Positions 18,901 through 31,158 are shown, counted from the stretch's first letter. The stretch: DNA of 64,000 nt from Ureaplasma canigenitalium ATCC 51252 (GCF_000712165.1 NZ_KL544010.1:287116-351115), one strand, 5' to 3'. The notes: generated by a model not told the origin, from the letters alone. Made by a program: numbers and translations.

Positions 18901-21900
18901 CATTTTTTTGAATAATTTTGGCCTTGACAGTCCCTTTAACAAGACGGTAATAGTAAGTTGTATTAGGAGTAAGATGATCAAATCGTAGATTAATTAGTTG
19001 TGTTTCGTTTTCGGATAATGCAACACTATATTCCTTATAGTCGCTAAAGTCAGCTTTAGTTGAATACTGCATTCTAAGAATATCAAGGACAGTTTTATCT
19101 GTCTCTGTGTCTTTTCCACGTTTCGCAATACTATATGAACCTTCTCGTAATTGATATGATGGGTTAATTAGTTTAACAATAGCAAAATCATTACCAATAA
19201 TAGTTTCTTCACTTTGTGATTTATTCGTTTTAAAGAAGTCTTCGTATCCCAGAATTACTTTATCGTTTTCGTCTACTAATTTAAACTTATATGTAGTATT
19301 TGGTTCAAGGCCATTTTTTAAAGTAAACAATAGGGTTCCTTGAAAGTTAGAAAGATTAATATTTTGATCAATAACGACCGGTTCTGATTCTTGATTATAA
19401 GAATTATCCTTACTATATTTAATCTTATAAGTACCTTGTTTAAGAACACCTTGACTACCAGCGAGTTCAGCTAAGTTAAAACGCATAATGGTATCCCCGC
19501 GAGTCTTTGTTCTTAGCTTAGGAATACTACTTGTTTGGACATTAACTCTTGAAATGATTTTCGTACCATTATTATCGACAATCACGAAATCATACTTTGT
19601 TCCTGGTGTTAGGTTATCGAAGGTAACATCAGCTGTATTGTCATCTTTAACCTTAACGTCACCAAGCACTTTTCATTGTTTTGGGTCACCTTTTGAAAGG
19701 AAGTTATCAGATTCGATATAGTATGCTTTTAATTTCGATTCTTCCCCATCTTTTGCTTTATAAGCTTCAAGGTTTTGCAATTTAAATCCAACACTACTTG
19801 TGTAAGAATCATTAGTTGTAGACTTATCTTTCAAGACATTAACAGTATCAGCATCAATAAGTCTTGGTGGTGTTTGATTAGGAACTAGTAAATCATTAGC
19901 AAGGTTTGTCGCTATGACATATTCTTTATTATTCTTAACAACTGTTAAAATAATTTGATATTTTTGTTTATCTTCAAATCATTTCTTATAGTTTTCAGTG
20001 CTTGCACCAGTGAATGGTCGAACTCTTACTATATGACCTTGATTACCAAGCAATCCTTTACTTTTAGTTCATTTTAATGTTTTAAAACTTTGTGCATCAC
20101 CAGTATTAAAACTATGTTCTGCAAAGGTATCAAAGTTTTGATATGAGTTCGTATCAGTAATTTTTTGTGCTCGAAAAATTATATTAGCATCGTTTCCAAG
20201 AATATCTCTTATTTCTTGTAAGTTCTCTACCTTAAATCCGAAATGATCGGTATTTGAATCGATCACCTCAAGTCGTTGCACACGCGGTGGGGTAATATTT
20301 GGGGTGTGATAAGGACGTTCAGCAATCTTCTTTAAAGATTTGTCGGCCCCGACTTCATAAACTCTAATTTTGTAATCAGTGTTTGGTTTTAATCCATTCA
20401 CTCATTTACCACCATTCGATGGTTTTCCTGTGTTATCAAAAGTATCTGTTTGAACTGTGTGAACTTGATCGCTATTGTAGTCTTCATTTGTTACCTTATC
20501 CAATTCTTCATTAGTTCCTATTCTAATTTGAACTTTTTTACTAGCAAAAGAAGTAAAACCTTCAAGAATGGGAAAAATATTTACAGTACCTGAAATCACA
20601 TCTTTTTGCTCGTGAACAATTCAAATAATGTTCTTTTGAGCATGTGTCATAATCGATGATTCAATAACGAGATTTTCGTTATTTCCTGCATCACCAAAGA
20701 AAGATTTACGAGATTCACCAATTATGGTGCTCATAAATTCAATATCATCGGAATCGATTTCAATCTTTAATTGAAAGTGTGTTTCTGGTCTTAGATTTTC
20801 TAATTTTCCATCAAATTGACCGTTCTTAACTTCATTTGAAACACTCTTTACTTCACCTTGACCATCACTATACTTAACAGTAATTTTTTTACCATTTAGT
20901 GAACTTAAATGCTTAACAATTAATGTTCCTTCATCATTCTTAAATTCAACCTCTGGAAGGTTGTAGTTAATCTTAAATTTGCTAACAAAAACAGCATCAT
21001 TGTAATTTTCGTCAAGTCCATTAACATAAGAAACTTCAAAAATATAATTAGCATTTTCAAGATTCTCAATTTGCTTTGTGAAGAGTTTTTTATTTATTAT
21101 ATCCTCTTTTGTAACATTGATTGTTTCAGTTAAGTAATCCTTTTCACTGTTTTCAGGATAATACTTAATCTTAATTTGGCGAGGTTGGTACTGGAAATTA
21201 CCATTACCTTCAAGGTAACCAAAAGTGTTTTTAACCACAACTTGAACACCATCAAGTAAACGATTTTCAACAGCAACTAGATTGCTTAAATTGGTTTCGA
21301 ATTGATTTTTATCAGTTTCTGGTTTGAGGTTGCTTGAAGCCTTACCAGTCTTGAAAGTTCCCCCGTCAATTTTTTCTCCATTTATACTTTCAAGAACTCA
21401 ATTATAAATTGTGTTTTGTTCAAGGTTCTCAATAATACTTTGAGCATATGATAAACTACCAATCACCTTATTATTAAGATTTGCAGTAATCAAATTAAGA
21501 TTACCTAATTTAGCATATTTTAAAACAACATTTTGATATTTATGATTAGGAGTTTCTTCCTTTTCATCTTCATCCTTAAAAGTAAGAATAGCTTTGGTTG
21601 ATGTTGTTGTTGACTTCAAAATATCAAATGATAAGGTTTGTTTTATTCTAAATTCAACTTGACTTAGAATGGTACTTTCAGTTTCGTTCTTATTTTGCTT
21701 TTTATAAAGCAATTGAGCTTCATAATCTTTGTTAAGAGAAAGATATTGATTAAGATTTAAGGAACCGTTTTCAAATCCTTCAATCTCCTTTAATTTCTTC
21801 TCAGTTCAAGCACCACCTGATGCTTTATCCCGATATCTTAAATATAGGTTATCCTTGTTGACATTTTTTCCAATTTGACTAAGTTTAATACTTGATCCAT

Positions 21901-23053
21901 TATTTGTGTCAACTGTAATTCTGGGAGCAGCTAGTGTTTTAAAAGTTCCAACATCACTATTTGAGCCATCAAAACGAAGATAATTAGTCTCATTAGCATA
22001 CTTCACTTTAAATTCATAAGCATTGTCAAACCCTAAATCACTATTAAAAGTAATTTCGACTTTTCCATTAGTTATTAAATTTGTAGAAGTTATTTTTTGA
22101 TAATTCAACGAGGTACCAAGATGTTTATATTCAAGTTCAATATGCTTTCCGTTTTCCTTCAAACCATAAAGAATGATTTTATTAACTCCTTCATCTGAAA
22201 GATAAGAATAAACAACATTTTTTACATCAGGAGTTTCAAAATTAATGGTAGAGGCTACTTCAGTTTTTTGATTGTCTTCAGTAAGAAAAATATCAGCACT
22301 ATACTTTGTTCCTGGTTCAAGAGTAAAGTTTAAATCTTGTAAAGTTATTCTAATATTACCCTTATTAAGCGGTAATTCACTTGCTTTTAACGAAATAGGA
22401 GCACTTTTCGAATCTGATAAATTCTTTATTAAAATTTCAACATTATTTAAATCATCATTAAATTGACTTAGTGAAGTTAAGCCAATACTTGCATTTGTAG
22501 CACTCAAAACACTTGCGAAGTCTTTTGGTTTTTTCTCAGTAACAAAATCTTGTTTCATCACTGAATTACCATTAAAAATAATGTCGATGGTGTAGTTTTT
22601 ATTTTCATCTAAATTAGTAAAGATAATTTGTTGATTATTTTTCTTAATCGTAAAGGTCTTTGTTTCTTTAATTTTATTCGTCGCTGCATCAAGTAGGTTA
22701 ACAGTCACATCTTGATCTTTTAGTTTATCTGCATTTAAATTAGCAATATCAAAAGTTAATTTATTGTATCTAGCACTATGAAGAATAACACTTGGTTTAA
22801 ATGTAATTCCGTTAGGAACATCTTTTTGATGTGGTTCTTTTTTACCTTTATTAGGATCTTCAACCTGTGGTTTTTGATCTTCGTTAGGCTTCTTAGCATC
22901 ACCTTGGTTCTTAATCCCTCCTTTTTGGTCTCGTTTTTGTCCTTGAGCAAGAGGAACTACAATTCCTGTTACAATAGCTGAAGCGACAAGAATTGATACG
23001 ACACTGATGGCCGCAATTTTCCCTTTTTTCTTTTTTTGATCATTATTGGTCAT
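15914..23053 (-). CDS. Large membrane-anchored Fn3-like repeat surface protein (paralogue 1)
   Basis: The gene encodes 2379 residues when TGA is read as Trp; the standard code breaks it into many pieces, all in one frame. A short basic N-terminus (MTNNDQKKKKGK) precedes one hydrophobic helix (IAAISVVSILVASAIVTGIVV). A Lys/Pro/Gln-rich spacer and then many ~100-residue beta modules follow, each with the tyrosine-corner signature L-x-P-x-T-x-Y (LTPGTKYDFVI, LEPNTTYKFKL, LTPNTTYYYRL, LKPNTDYKIRV). The last ~500 residues form a different conserved domain containing GRIRFTGQDV, RLIWRDGNTLKGMRLTLND and NPDSPGTAIGGISF. No cysteine was seen. It is collinear with the downstream-numbered paralogue at 23485-30810. 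The modules resemble DUF1410-type repeats of ureaplasmas. It is probably a signal-anchored adhesin or coat protein. The promoter lies 45-50 nt before the ATG with a T17 tract upstream. Confidence 0.85.
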
Positions 23054-23098
23054 AAAAACTCCTAAAATTCAGAAATCAAAGTTAAAAAAGTGTTTTTT

Positions 23099-23104
23099 AT
23101 TATA
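23099..23104 (-). promoter_or_regulatory. -10 box of paralogue 1
   Basis: TATAAT on the minus strand, 45 nt from the ATG. A TTGAAT that could be a -35 box begins inside the end of the T17 tract, with a 20-nt spacer. The tract-to-TATAAT distance (24 nt) is identical in paralogue 2. Confidence 0.6.
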
Positions 23105-23128
23105 TAGAAAAAAATTTATCATCAATTC

Positions 23129-23145
23129 AAAAAAAAAAAAAAAAA
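23129..23145 (-). repeat. Poly-T tract (T17) upstream of paralogue 1 promoter
   Basis: Seventeen consecutive A on the plus strand (T on the coding strand), just upstream of and touching the putative -35 box. Such tracts change length by slipped-strand mispairing and switch transcription of surface-protein genes in several mycoplasmas. Here the role is inferred from position and from the matching tract before paralogue 2. Confidence 0.8.
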
Positions 23146-23400
23146 CAGTTAACCTGGTTTTTGTACCATTCATCACATGTTGGTGTGTACTTTTTTTCTA
23201 AAAAAGTGAAAAATTGTCTCATTTTAGAAAAAAAGCGCATTACTTCCTTTTTCTATTAAAAGTAAGAAAATTTAAAACTAAGTTAATTTTTTTAGTTTAA
23301 ATACAAAGAGTGTCAAGTTTGTTGTTTTATTTAATCATTCTTTAAATCAACTCCCCGGTGGAAGTAATCTCCTTCTTTTTATATATTCGTAGAAAAAAGA

Positions 23401-23429
23401 AAAAAGTTGACCAAATTGATCAACTTTTT
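23401..23429 (-). terminator. Terminator of paralogue 2
   Basis: A perfect 10-bp stem, AAAAAGTTGA with TCAACTTTTT, and a 9-nt loop, followed on the minus strand by TCTTTTTTCT. Almost the same hairpin lies at 31127-31158 after the giant gene, suggesting the duplication unit included it. Confidence 0.75.
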
Positions 23430-23484
23430 GAGTTTGTGTTTTTCCTTCTTATTAACAAAAGTTTTTTCTTTTATTAAAATAAAT

Positions 23485-26400
23485 TTACTTTGTTGAAGGA
23501 GTCGTGTTTGGTTGAGCGGGTACCGGTGGATTTGAACCCGCTGTTGCGCTAGTGTTACCTGTTGTTGAGGGTTGATTGTTTCCAACTTGTGAATTATTAC
23601 TGTTTCCATTGTTTGGCACAGATGAACCTGTGTCTGGAGCACTCGGTGTTGGTGGAACAGTAGGTGCTGGAGCTGGAGCTGGTTCTTTATCTTTAATAAA
23701 GAAACCAAATGCTGCAACTTTACCTGCATTATTACCAGTGAAGTCAGCTTCGGTAGCATTTGTAGAACTAACAATACGGTTTTGTTTTTTTAACGAACCA
23801 GGTTTACCTTTTTTATTTTCCACATCACTCCAGATTTTATTCAAGTTAACACTTTGAAGATTTGCCTGCTCTTCGCTAGTTAAAGTATGTTCATAAGCAT
23901 CAAGAACAGAGAATGAAACATTATCATGCCCACCATAAAGCAATCTTATTTGAATCCACATTACAACAATCTTAGTATTATCGTCACTTACAGCTGCGGC
24001 TAAAATACTTTCTACTCGACTTGTATGGCTTTCTTCTCTTCCTCTATTATGTTGACCTTTAGGTTGTTCAATCTTGAAAGACCATTTATAGCGCATATGA
24101 CCATTGTTTAACAATGATGAACCTATCAAGACAGAACCAATTCTATTAACAACTTCTTGTTGAGCTGCTGATTTACCTTTCGGAAGATCGAATAATCTAT
24201 GTGGAACACTCGGTCGTCGTTCAGGTACTTCAGGATAATCTAATATTCCTTGATTTGGTGCTGAAAGGAACCCGACTGTATTGTTAGTGACTTCACGGCT
24301 TGCAAAGATAGTAAATCCACCTTTAATATTAGGATTAACTCCTGTGAACACCTTATATTCTTGATTATCCTTATTTACAGTAATTTTGTATTGAGTACTA
24401 TACTTTAAGTCATCTGTTAAATCAATTTCGTAGTATTTAGTACCATTTCCAAGGACAAATTCTTTAGTCACTGGTTCAAACGATTGTTTATCCTTCGTTG
24501 GGAAGAAAATTGGATATTCAACCTTCACAGTATATTTTCCAACAGGAACATTAAAGAATTTCAGTTTCCGTGTTTGCTTTCCATCTTGACTTTCAGATTC
24601 AAGAAGAACACTAGCTTCTTGTTTTTGTGGGTTTGTAAATGTTGTTTCGTCAGTTGTAATTAAATCTTTTTCTTTTGAAACAAAGGAAATTCCAGCAATT
24701 GCCGTTCCTGGACTATCAGGATTCATAAACTTAAATGTCGTGTGCTTCTTCGCATTCTTTACAAACTCATCCCAAGTAAGGGTTTTAAGGTCAATATTTT
24801 CATTATCATCAAGATAATAAACAACATCATCAAGCATCCCAAGTGCAGCCCCTTGACCACCAGATGCATCATTTAATGTAAGACGCATTCCCTTAAGGGT
24901 ATTCCCATCACGTCAAATAAGACGTTTTGCTAGATCAAATTCCTTAAAGTACTTCGTACTGTATGCATTTTGTTCATCTTCGAAAAGAATAATATCATCG
25001 CTATTAAATGAAATTCAGTTACGGTTTGAGACATCTTGTCCTGTAAATCGGATTCGTCCGTATTGTTTTAAAGTATTAAAGAAGTTAGATCTTAGATGAC
25101 TATCATACTTAAATCCGGTTTCAGTGGTATTATATCGACTATGACCTATGTTTGGATATATTGAAGGACTAATTAAGAAGTTAGCATTAAATGGTAATAC
25201 TTTGTTATTCGTAACAAGATACTTGTTATATGAAACATCGTAATTGAAGACAGAACTATCATCGAAGTCCCCGTATTCAACTTCTTGTTGTGGGTTATTT
25301 AGGTGAATGAAAGCAATTGCGGTATTTGAACCCCTTGAGACAATCTTCTCATTAAGAGCGGGAGTACCCTCTTCGTTTAAGTAACGAACAATTGATGGTA
25401 CCCCGAAGTCTCTCACACCCCGTTTTTCTGTGGTTGCTTTAAATTTAAAGCCAGATACATTAATGTATCTTTCCCCTGGGATGTCTCCGTTTCCTTGGTT
25501 TAGAAGACCACCTGACGATTTATAAAGAAGATTCTTCGTAAGTTCAGTGTAACTAAACTCAGAAATACTACGACGTCGGTCAATCAATTCTTCTTTTTCC
25601 TTCGCTTCAAGAATATTGACTTGGATGGTATTTCCAACTAGTCTAAATTCAAACTTAATTCCCTTAAGTTTAGCATTTTGACCAGTTTGGTTAGCAGTGT
25701 CAATAAAGATATACTCGTAGACTAGTTTGTCAGCTTCCTTCTTAAAGTATACTTGTTTACTACCTGTAACAAGAAGACGGTGTCATCCATATGCGTTGTT
25801 AGCTGACACTTGTGTACCATAAATCCCGATTTGTTCAAGGGATTTTGCAACTCTATCCTGTCAGTTATCCTTGTCCGCATACACTTCTTGTAGTGTAGTT
25901 ACGGTATATCAGTTATTTAACTCGAAGTTACCAAGTGCTTTAACATTTGTCGTTACCTTTTGGTCTCCCCCAGATGTATAATTAGCCACGACATCAAAAG
26001 TATCAGAAGCAAGAGTCTTTTCAACATTATTGTCCTTATCAAGTAAGTCAATTTTATATTGATATGACTTAAGAATAGGAAGGTCACTGAAGTCTCAAAT
26101 GAATTCATCATTATCATTTGTAAGAACAGTATCATATGTTGAAACTTGATTGTTAATACTCTTCTTATCTTTACCATCACTTAAGGTAATTCTAATGTTT
26201 CGCCCTACATAATCATCAATGTTTGTTAATTGAACACGACGGTATGTGTCATCAATACTAAAGGTACGATATTTAACTTCTTTCTTATCCTTATCGGTCT
26301 TAAAGTTACCACTAATTAGTTTAGTGTTATCATCAACTTTCGTAACGGTATACTCGTAATCAGTATTTTCCTTTAGATGATCAATTTCAAAGATAATCTT

Positions 26401-29400
26401 TCCATCGACAATCTGATAATCGTAGTTAACATCAAAAACATTCGTTTGGTCTACCTTCTTGTAGCTTAAATAAACTTTATTTGGTGCACTAACATTAGGG
26501 ATGTTATCAAAAGTAATTGTTGCTTTCTCTTTTTTAGCTTCAATGTTAGTGTTGATGTTATATGTTGTAAATTGACCTTGTATGATAGGTGTTGCTGTGT
26601 CAAGAGTAAGTTCAGGAGTACCGTTGTCTGTCGCGTTTTGTTTAATAATCCCTGCTTTAATTGTTCCTTTAACCAGACGATAGTGGTAAGTTTTTCCTGG
26701 TGTTAGATGACTGAACTTAAGGTTGATTAGTTGTGATTCGTTTTCAGATAACGCAACACCATATTCCTTGTATGTACTGAAGCTAGCATCTTCTGAGTAC
26801 TGCATTCTTAATACATCAAGAACTGTTTTTTCATTATCAGCTTCTTTTCCACGTTTCGCAATACTATACGAACCTTCACGTAGGGAATATGTTGGATTAA
26901 TTAGTTTTACAACCGCATAATCGTTTCCAACGATTGTCTCTTCACTTTGTGATTTATTTGTTTTGAAGAAGTCCTCATATCCAAGAACGACTTCATTATT
27001 CTCATTTACTAATTTAAATTTATAAGTAGTATTCGGTGTTAAACCCTTTGTAAGAACAAATTCAAGGTTTCCTTCAAAAGTTGCTAGGTCAATTTGATCA
27101 TTAATAGTAATTTCATTTGATTCATTACTGTATGAATCATCTGTACTATATTTAATTTTATATTTACCTTCAGGAAGAACTGCTTGACTACCCTTTAGGT
27201 CAGCTAGGTTATACTTCATAATGGTATCCCCTAGAGTCTTGCTTCTTAGTTTCGGAACACTACTTGTTTTAACATTATCTCGAGAGATAATCTTAGTTCC
27301 ATTACTGTCAACAACAGCGAAGTTGTATTTTGTACCAGGTTTTAAGTTTTCAAATGAAACTTTAGCAGCATTGCTACCATCAATAGCTACATCGCCAACA
27401 AGGTGTCATTTTGTTGGATCACCTTGTGAAAGAATGTCATTAGACTCAATGTAGTACGCTTTTAATGTTGATGAGCTACCATCAGCACCTTTATATGCTT
27501 CAAGGTTTTGAAGGTTATATTCAACTGCACTTGTGTAGTTACCTTTTGAATCTTTTGTGTTTTTCAGAACATTAACAGTATCAGAATCGACTAATCGTGG
27601 TGGATTTTGATTAGGAACAAGAATGTCATCCAATGAGTTAGTTGCAATAACATACTCTTGGTTGTCTTTTTCAAGAGTCATAATAATTTGATATTTTCCA
27701 TTGTGCTTGAAAAAGTCACGGAATTGTTGATCATTAGCATTTATCAATGGTCGAATTCTTACCGTATTTCCTTGACTACCATAGTTTCCAATTTTTTTAG
27801 TTCATTTTAAGTGGTTAAAACTTAAATCTTTAACACCTTTGGTAAATGTCTTTGTGTTAACAGTGGTAAATTCTTCATATGGACGATCATCGGTAATCAT
27901 TTGAGCTCTAAAGTTGATGTTAGGATTGTTCGTTAATAGGTCTCTAATCTCTTCGATATTTTCAACCATAAATCCAGGGTTATTGGTATTGCTGCCGACA
28001 ATTTTCAACTTTTGAACATGTGGTGTTTTTATTTCAGGAGTCGTAAAATCACGTTCTGCGATTTTAGTTAGAGTATCTGCGCTTTCTGCTTTCTCATAAA
28101 CTCTAATTTTGTATGCTGTGTTCTTAGAAAGTCCTCGAAGTCATTGGTTACCACTATCAAGGTGACCATCTTCAGCGACTACACCATTAAAGCTCTTAAC
28201 AGCATCATTCGTGTAATTCGCATCAGTAACTTGATTTAAAGCATCTTCTGTTCCAATCTTCACATGAACGGTTTTACCTTTATATTCATCAAACCCTTGA
28301 AGGACAGGATAAACATCGAAAGTACCAGTTAAAGTACTCTTCGCTTCGTGTTTCACTCAAATTGTTTTCTTTTGATCTTCTGTTGTAAACGAAGATTCAA
28401 TCGTTACCTTTGCATCGTCATTTTCATTACCATAGAAAGTTTTACGAGTCTCACCAGCGATGCTACTCTTAAATTCGACATCGTCAGATTGAACATCAAT
28501 TTTAACATCATAATGTGTATTTGGTCTTAAATTGTCAAGGTTAACTTCAATTTGATTGTTTGAGACTGTTTTTTCAACACTCATCATTTCATCTGAACCA
28601 TCAGTATACTTAAGAGTAAGTTTCTTACCTTCAAGTGAATTAAGATTCTTAACAATCAATTGCTTTTCAGTATTCTTAAATTCAACTGTAGGTAGGTTGA
28701 AGTTAATTTCAAAAGTTTTTGTTACAACATTAACGTGATATTCACTATTTAAACCATTAACATATGAAACTTCAAAAACATATGGTGAATTATCAAGGTT
28801 TTCAATTTGTTTCGTAAATATTTTCTTATTTCTTAAGTCATTAAGGGTAACAAAAATGGTTTCGGTTAAATAGTCCTTTGGACTATCTTTAGGATAGTAC
28901 TTAATGTTAATTGCTCTTGGTTCATACTTCAATGTACCATCTACATCAAGGTACCCGAAAGTATTCTTAACTGTAACGAAAACACCATTAAAGAGTCTGT
29001 TTTCAATACCGATAAGGTTACTTTCCTTATCTTCAAAAGTATTTTGGTCATCGTTCGCTTTGTTTGACGTTGAAGCAGTCCCTGTTTTAAAAGTACCATG
29101 TGAAAGCACTTCACCTTGACTTGTTTCAAGGATAAAGTTGTATACTGTATTTTGATCTAGGTTATCGATGGTACTTACTGCATACGATTCATTATTAATG
29201 CTCACGTGGGTTAGGTTAACACTTTTTTGTAGTGTCTCTCCAGCTTTATTGTATTTAAGAGTGACATTAGGGTATGCCTCCCCATCCTTCTTCTTTGATA
29301 AACCACCATCTTTTAAAGAAAGAATTGCTTTAGTTGATGTAACTGTTGATTTAGGAAGGTCAAAAGTAAAGCTTTGCTTTGTTCTAAAGTTAACTTGGTC

Positions 29401-30810
29401 TAAAATAGTACTGCTTGAAGTACCATTTGATCCAGCTTTCTTATAAATCAATTGAGCTTCATAATCCTTATTTTGACCTAAATCAGAAAGATCAAGTTGA
29501 CCCTTGTCAAACCCAGGGATGTCTTTCACTTTCTTCTCAGTTCAAGCACCCGCTTGTTCTTTATCTCTATATCTTATATATAATTCTTCTTGATTAATGT
29601 TTTTACCAAGGTTATCAAGTTTAATATTAAGTCCATCTTTTGTTTCAACTTTGATTGTAGGAGCTTTCAGTGTTTTAAAAGATGCTGTATCTTTTTTTCC
29701 TTGTTCAAAGGTTTCGTATTCTGGTTCACCCTCGTACTTCACTTTGAATTCGTATGTATTATCAAAACCTAGGTCGTTCGTGAAAGTAACTTCAACTTTT
29801 CCATCATTAACAACATCCGCTGAAGTAACTTTCGTATAGTCTAAATTTGAACCAAGTGGTTTATATTCAATTTCAACTTTTTTACCTTCATTTTTTAAAC
29901 CGTAAAGGATAATCTTATCAGATCCTTTACCAGCAAGATATGAATAAACAACATTATTTACTTGTGGAGTTTCAAAATTAAGTGGGGTTGCAATCTCTGT
30001 TTTTTTACCATTTTCATTAAGGTAGAATTCAGCAACATACTTCGTTCCTGGAACAAGCGGAAGGTTCTTGTCCTGTAGGTTAATTTGACCATTACCTGAT
30101 ATAACAGGAAAATCTTTACCATTAATGGTAATCGGAGCTTCGTTCGGTTTTGATGTATTCTTAATCACAACTTCAACATGATCAAGTTCACCTTCAAATT
30201 GCTTTAACGAAGAAAGACGGATGTTCGCATTTGTCGCACTCAGTACACTAGCAAATAATCGTGGCATCTTTTCTGTTTTTTGATCAAATGATGAAACTTT
30301 TTGACCTTCGTACTCAAACTCAAGAGTATACTCACTATTTTCATTTAACCCGCTAAATGTTACTTGTTCAGTATCCTTACTAATCGTAATTGACTTAGTT
30401 TCTTTTACTTGGTTAGTCTTTTTATCAACTAGTTTAACTTCAACCTTTTTCCCGTGGTGTTCCTTCTCATTTAAATTTGAAACATCGAAAATTAATGAGT
30501 TAAAACGTGCACTGTGAAGGACAGCATTTGGTTTGAAGTTTAAAGGTGGATTTGGTTTTTTCGTGTCACTCCCACCTTGTTTCGGATCTTCAGGTTTCTT
30601 TGGATCTTCTGGTTGCTTAGGAGTCTCAGGTTTCGTGTCTTCCTTCTTTTGATGATCAATCCCTGGTTTATGTTTTTCCTTTCCAAGACTAGCTTTTTGT
30701 TGCGAAAGCGGAATCGCAACTCCCGCTATAATTGATCCAACAACAAGTAAGGTGACAACCGAAATGGCCGCAATTTTTCCTTTTCTTCGTTTTTGATCAG
30801 TACTATTCAT
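23485..30810 (-). CDS. Large membrane-anchored Fn3-like repeat surface protein (paralogue 2)
   Basis: The gene encodes 2441 residues with TGA as Trp. The N-terminus MNSTDQKRRKGKIAAISVV matches paralogue 1 and gives one membrane helix, followed by a repetitive Pro/Lys spacer (PKQPEDPKKPEDPK). The same ~100-residue Fn3-like modules follow (LTPNTTYKFKL, LTPGKTYHYRL, LRPNTHYDVKI). The same C-terminal domain is present (GRIRFTGQDVSNRNW, RLIWRDGNTLKGMRLTLND, NPDSPGTAIAGISF). Unlike paralogue 1 it ends, after the shared KDKE, in a ~68-residue low-complexity Pro/Thr/Ser/Asn/Gly tail (23488-23690). No cysteine was seen. The start was chosen at the ATG 30808-30810, with AGGAG 6-7 nt upstream. The longer in-frame reading from 30957 would translate the poly-T tract as phenylalanines and is rejected. 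Likely a phase-variable adhesin or antigen (inference). Confidence 0.85.
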
Positions 30811-30849
30811 ACATACTCCTTTGGTATTCAAAGTAAAAAAGTAGATGAA

Positions 30850-30855
30850 ATTATA
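30850..30855 (-). promoter_or_regulatory. -10 box of paralogue 2
   Basis: TATAAT on the minus strand, 39 nt before the ATG. TTGACC, a good -35 match, begins at the last two T of the T25 tract with a 20-nt spacer, longer than the usual 17. An unusual spacer fits a promoter whose activity depends on the adjoining tract. Confidence 0.6.
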
Positions 30856-30879
30856 AAGAAAAAATTTTTTTATTAGGTC

Positions 30880-30904
30880 AAAAAAAAAAAAAAAAAAAAA
30901 AAAA
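30880..30904 (-). repeat. Poly-T tract (T25) upstream of paralogue 2 promoter
   Basis: Twenty-five consecutive A on the plus strand. It is the longest homopolymer in the window, exactly 24 nt upstream of TATAAT and overlapping the putative -35 box. It probably varies in length between cells. Assembly of such a tract may be inexact. Confidence 0.85.
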
Positions 30905-31126
30905 GGTCGATTATTCGAAAAAAACTTCACAAAATGATGAATCAACTCTATTTTCACTCTCTTTATTTCCGGGTTTCTGGAAACAAAAAAAGCGGAAATG
31001 CCCTTTTCGTATTCAAATTATTTTGACAAATGCTTATTTCTCCTTGTTTAAGCAGAAATTCGGTTTCTCCTTCTCATCCTCCTTCTTTTTTTAATCATTC
31101 TCTTGTTTATATATTCGTAAAAAATG

Positions 31127-31158
31127 AAAAAAGTTGACCAAAATGATCAACTTTTTTT
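31127..31158 (-). terminator. Terminator after the 5289-residue giant gene
   Basis: AAAAAAGTTGA (31127-31137) pairs with TCAACTTTTTTT (31147-31158) around a 9-nt loop, 7 nt beyond the stop codon at 31165. T runs flank it on the minus strand. Confidence 0.75.

Larger units (their letters stand above)
23054..23484. other. Upstream regulatory region of paralogue 1
   Basis: This 431-nt gap holds, in minus-strand order, the terminator of paralogue 2 (23401-23429) and a conserved CGAATATATAAA...AGAAGGAG element (about 23367-23390) also found before paralogue 2. An AT-rich leader, the T17 tract (23129-23145) and a TATAAT box (23099-23104) follow. A 46-codon ATG-initiated frame crosses the T tract (start at 23240) but I do not count it as a gene. 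Confidence 0.6.

Noticed and set aside
23100-23240. 46-codon reading frame with an ATG after AAGGAAG, crossing the T17 tract
   Set aside because: It ends over the promoter, has low-complexity composition (poly-Phe) and no counterpart in the same frame before paralogue 2. Not counted as a gene, though a slippage-dependent leader peptide cannot be fully excluded.
30811-30957. In-frame upstream extension of paralogue 2 (GTG start at 30957) that would translate the T25 tract as eight phenylalanines
   Set aside because: It crosses the TATAAT box and the ribosome binding site AGGAG directly before the ATG at 30,810; the mature N-terminus of the paralogue matches the ATG start. Open frame is expected by chance in AT-rich DNA where TGA is not a stop.
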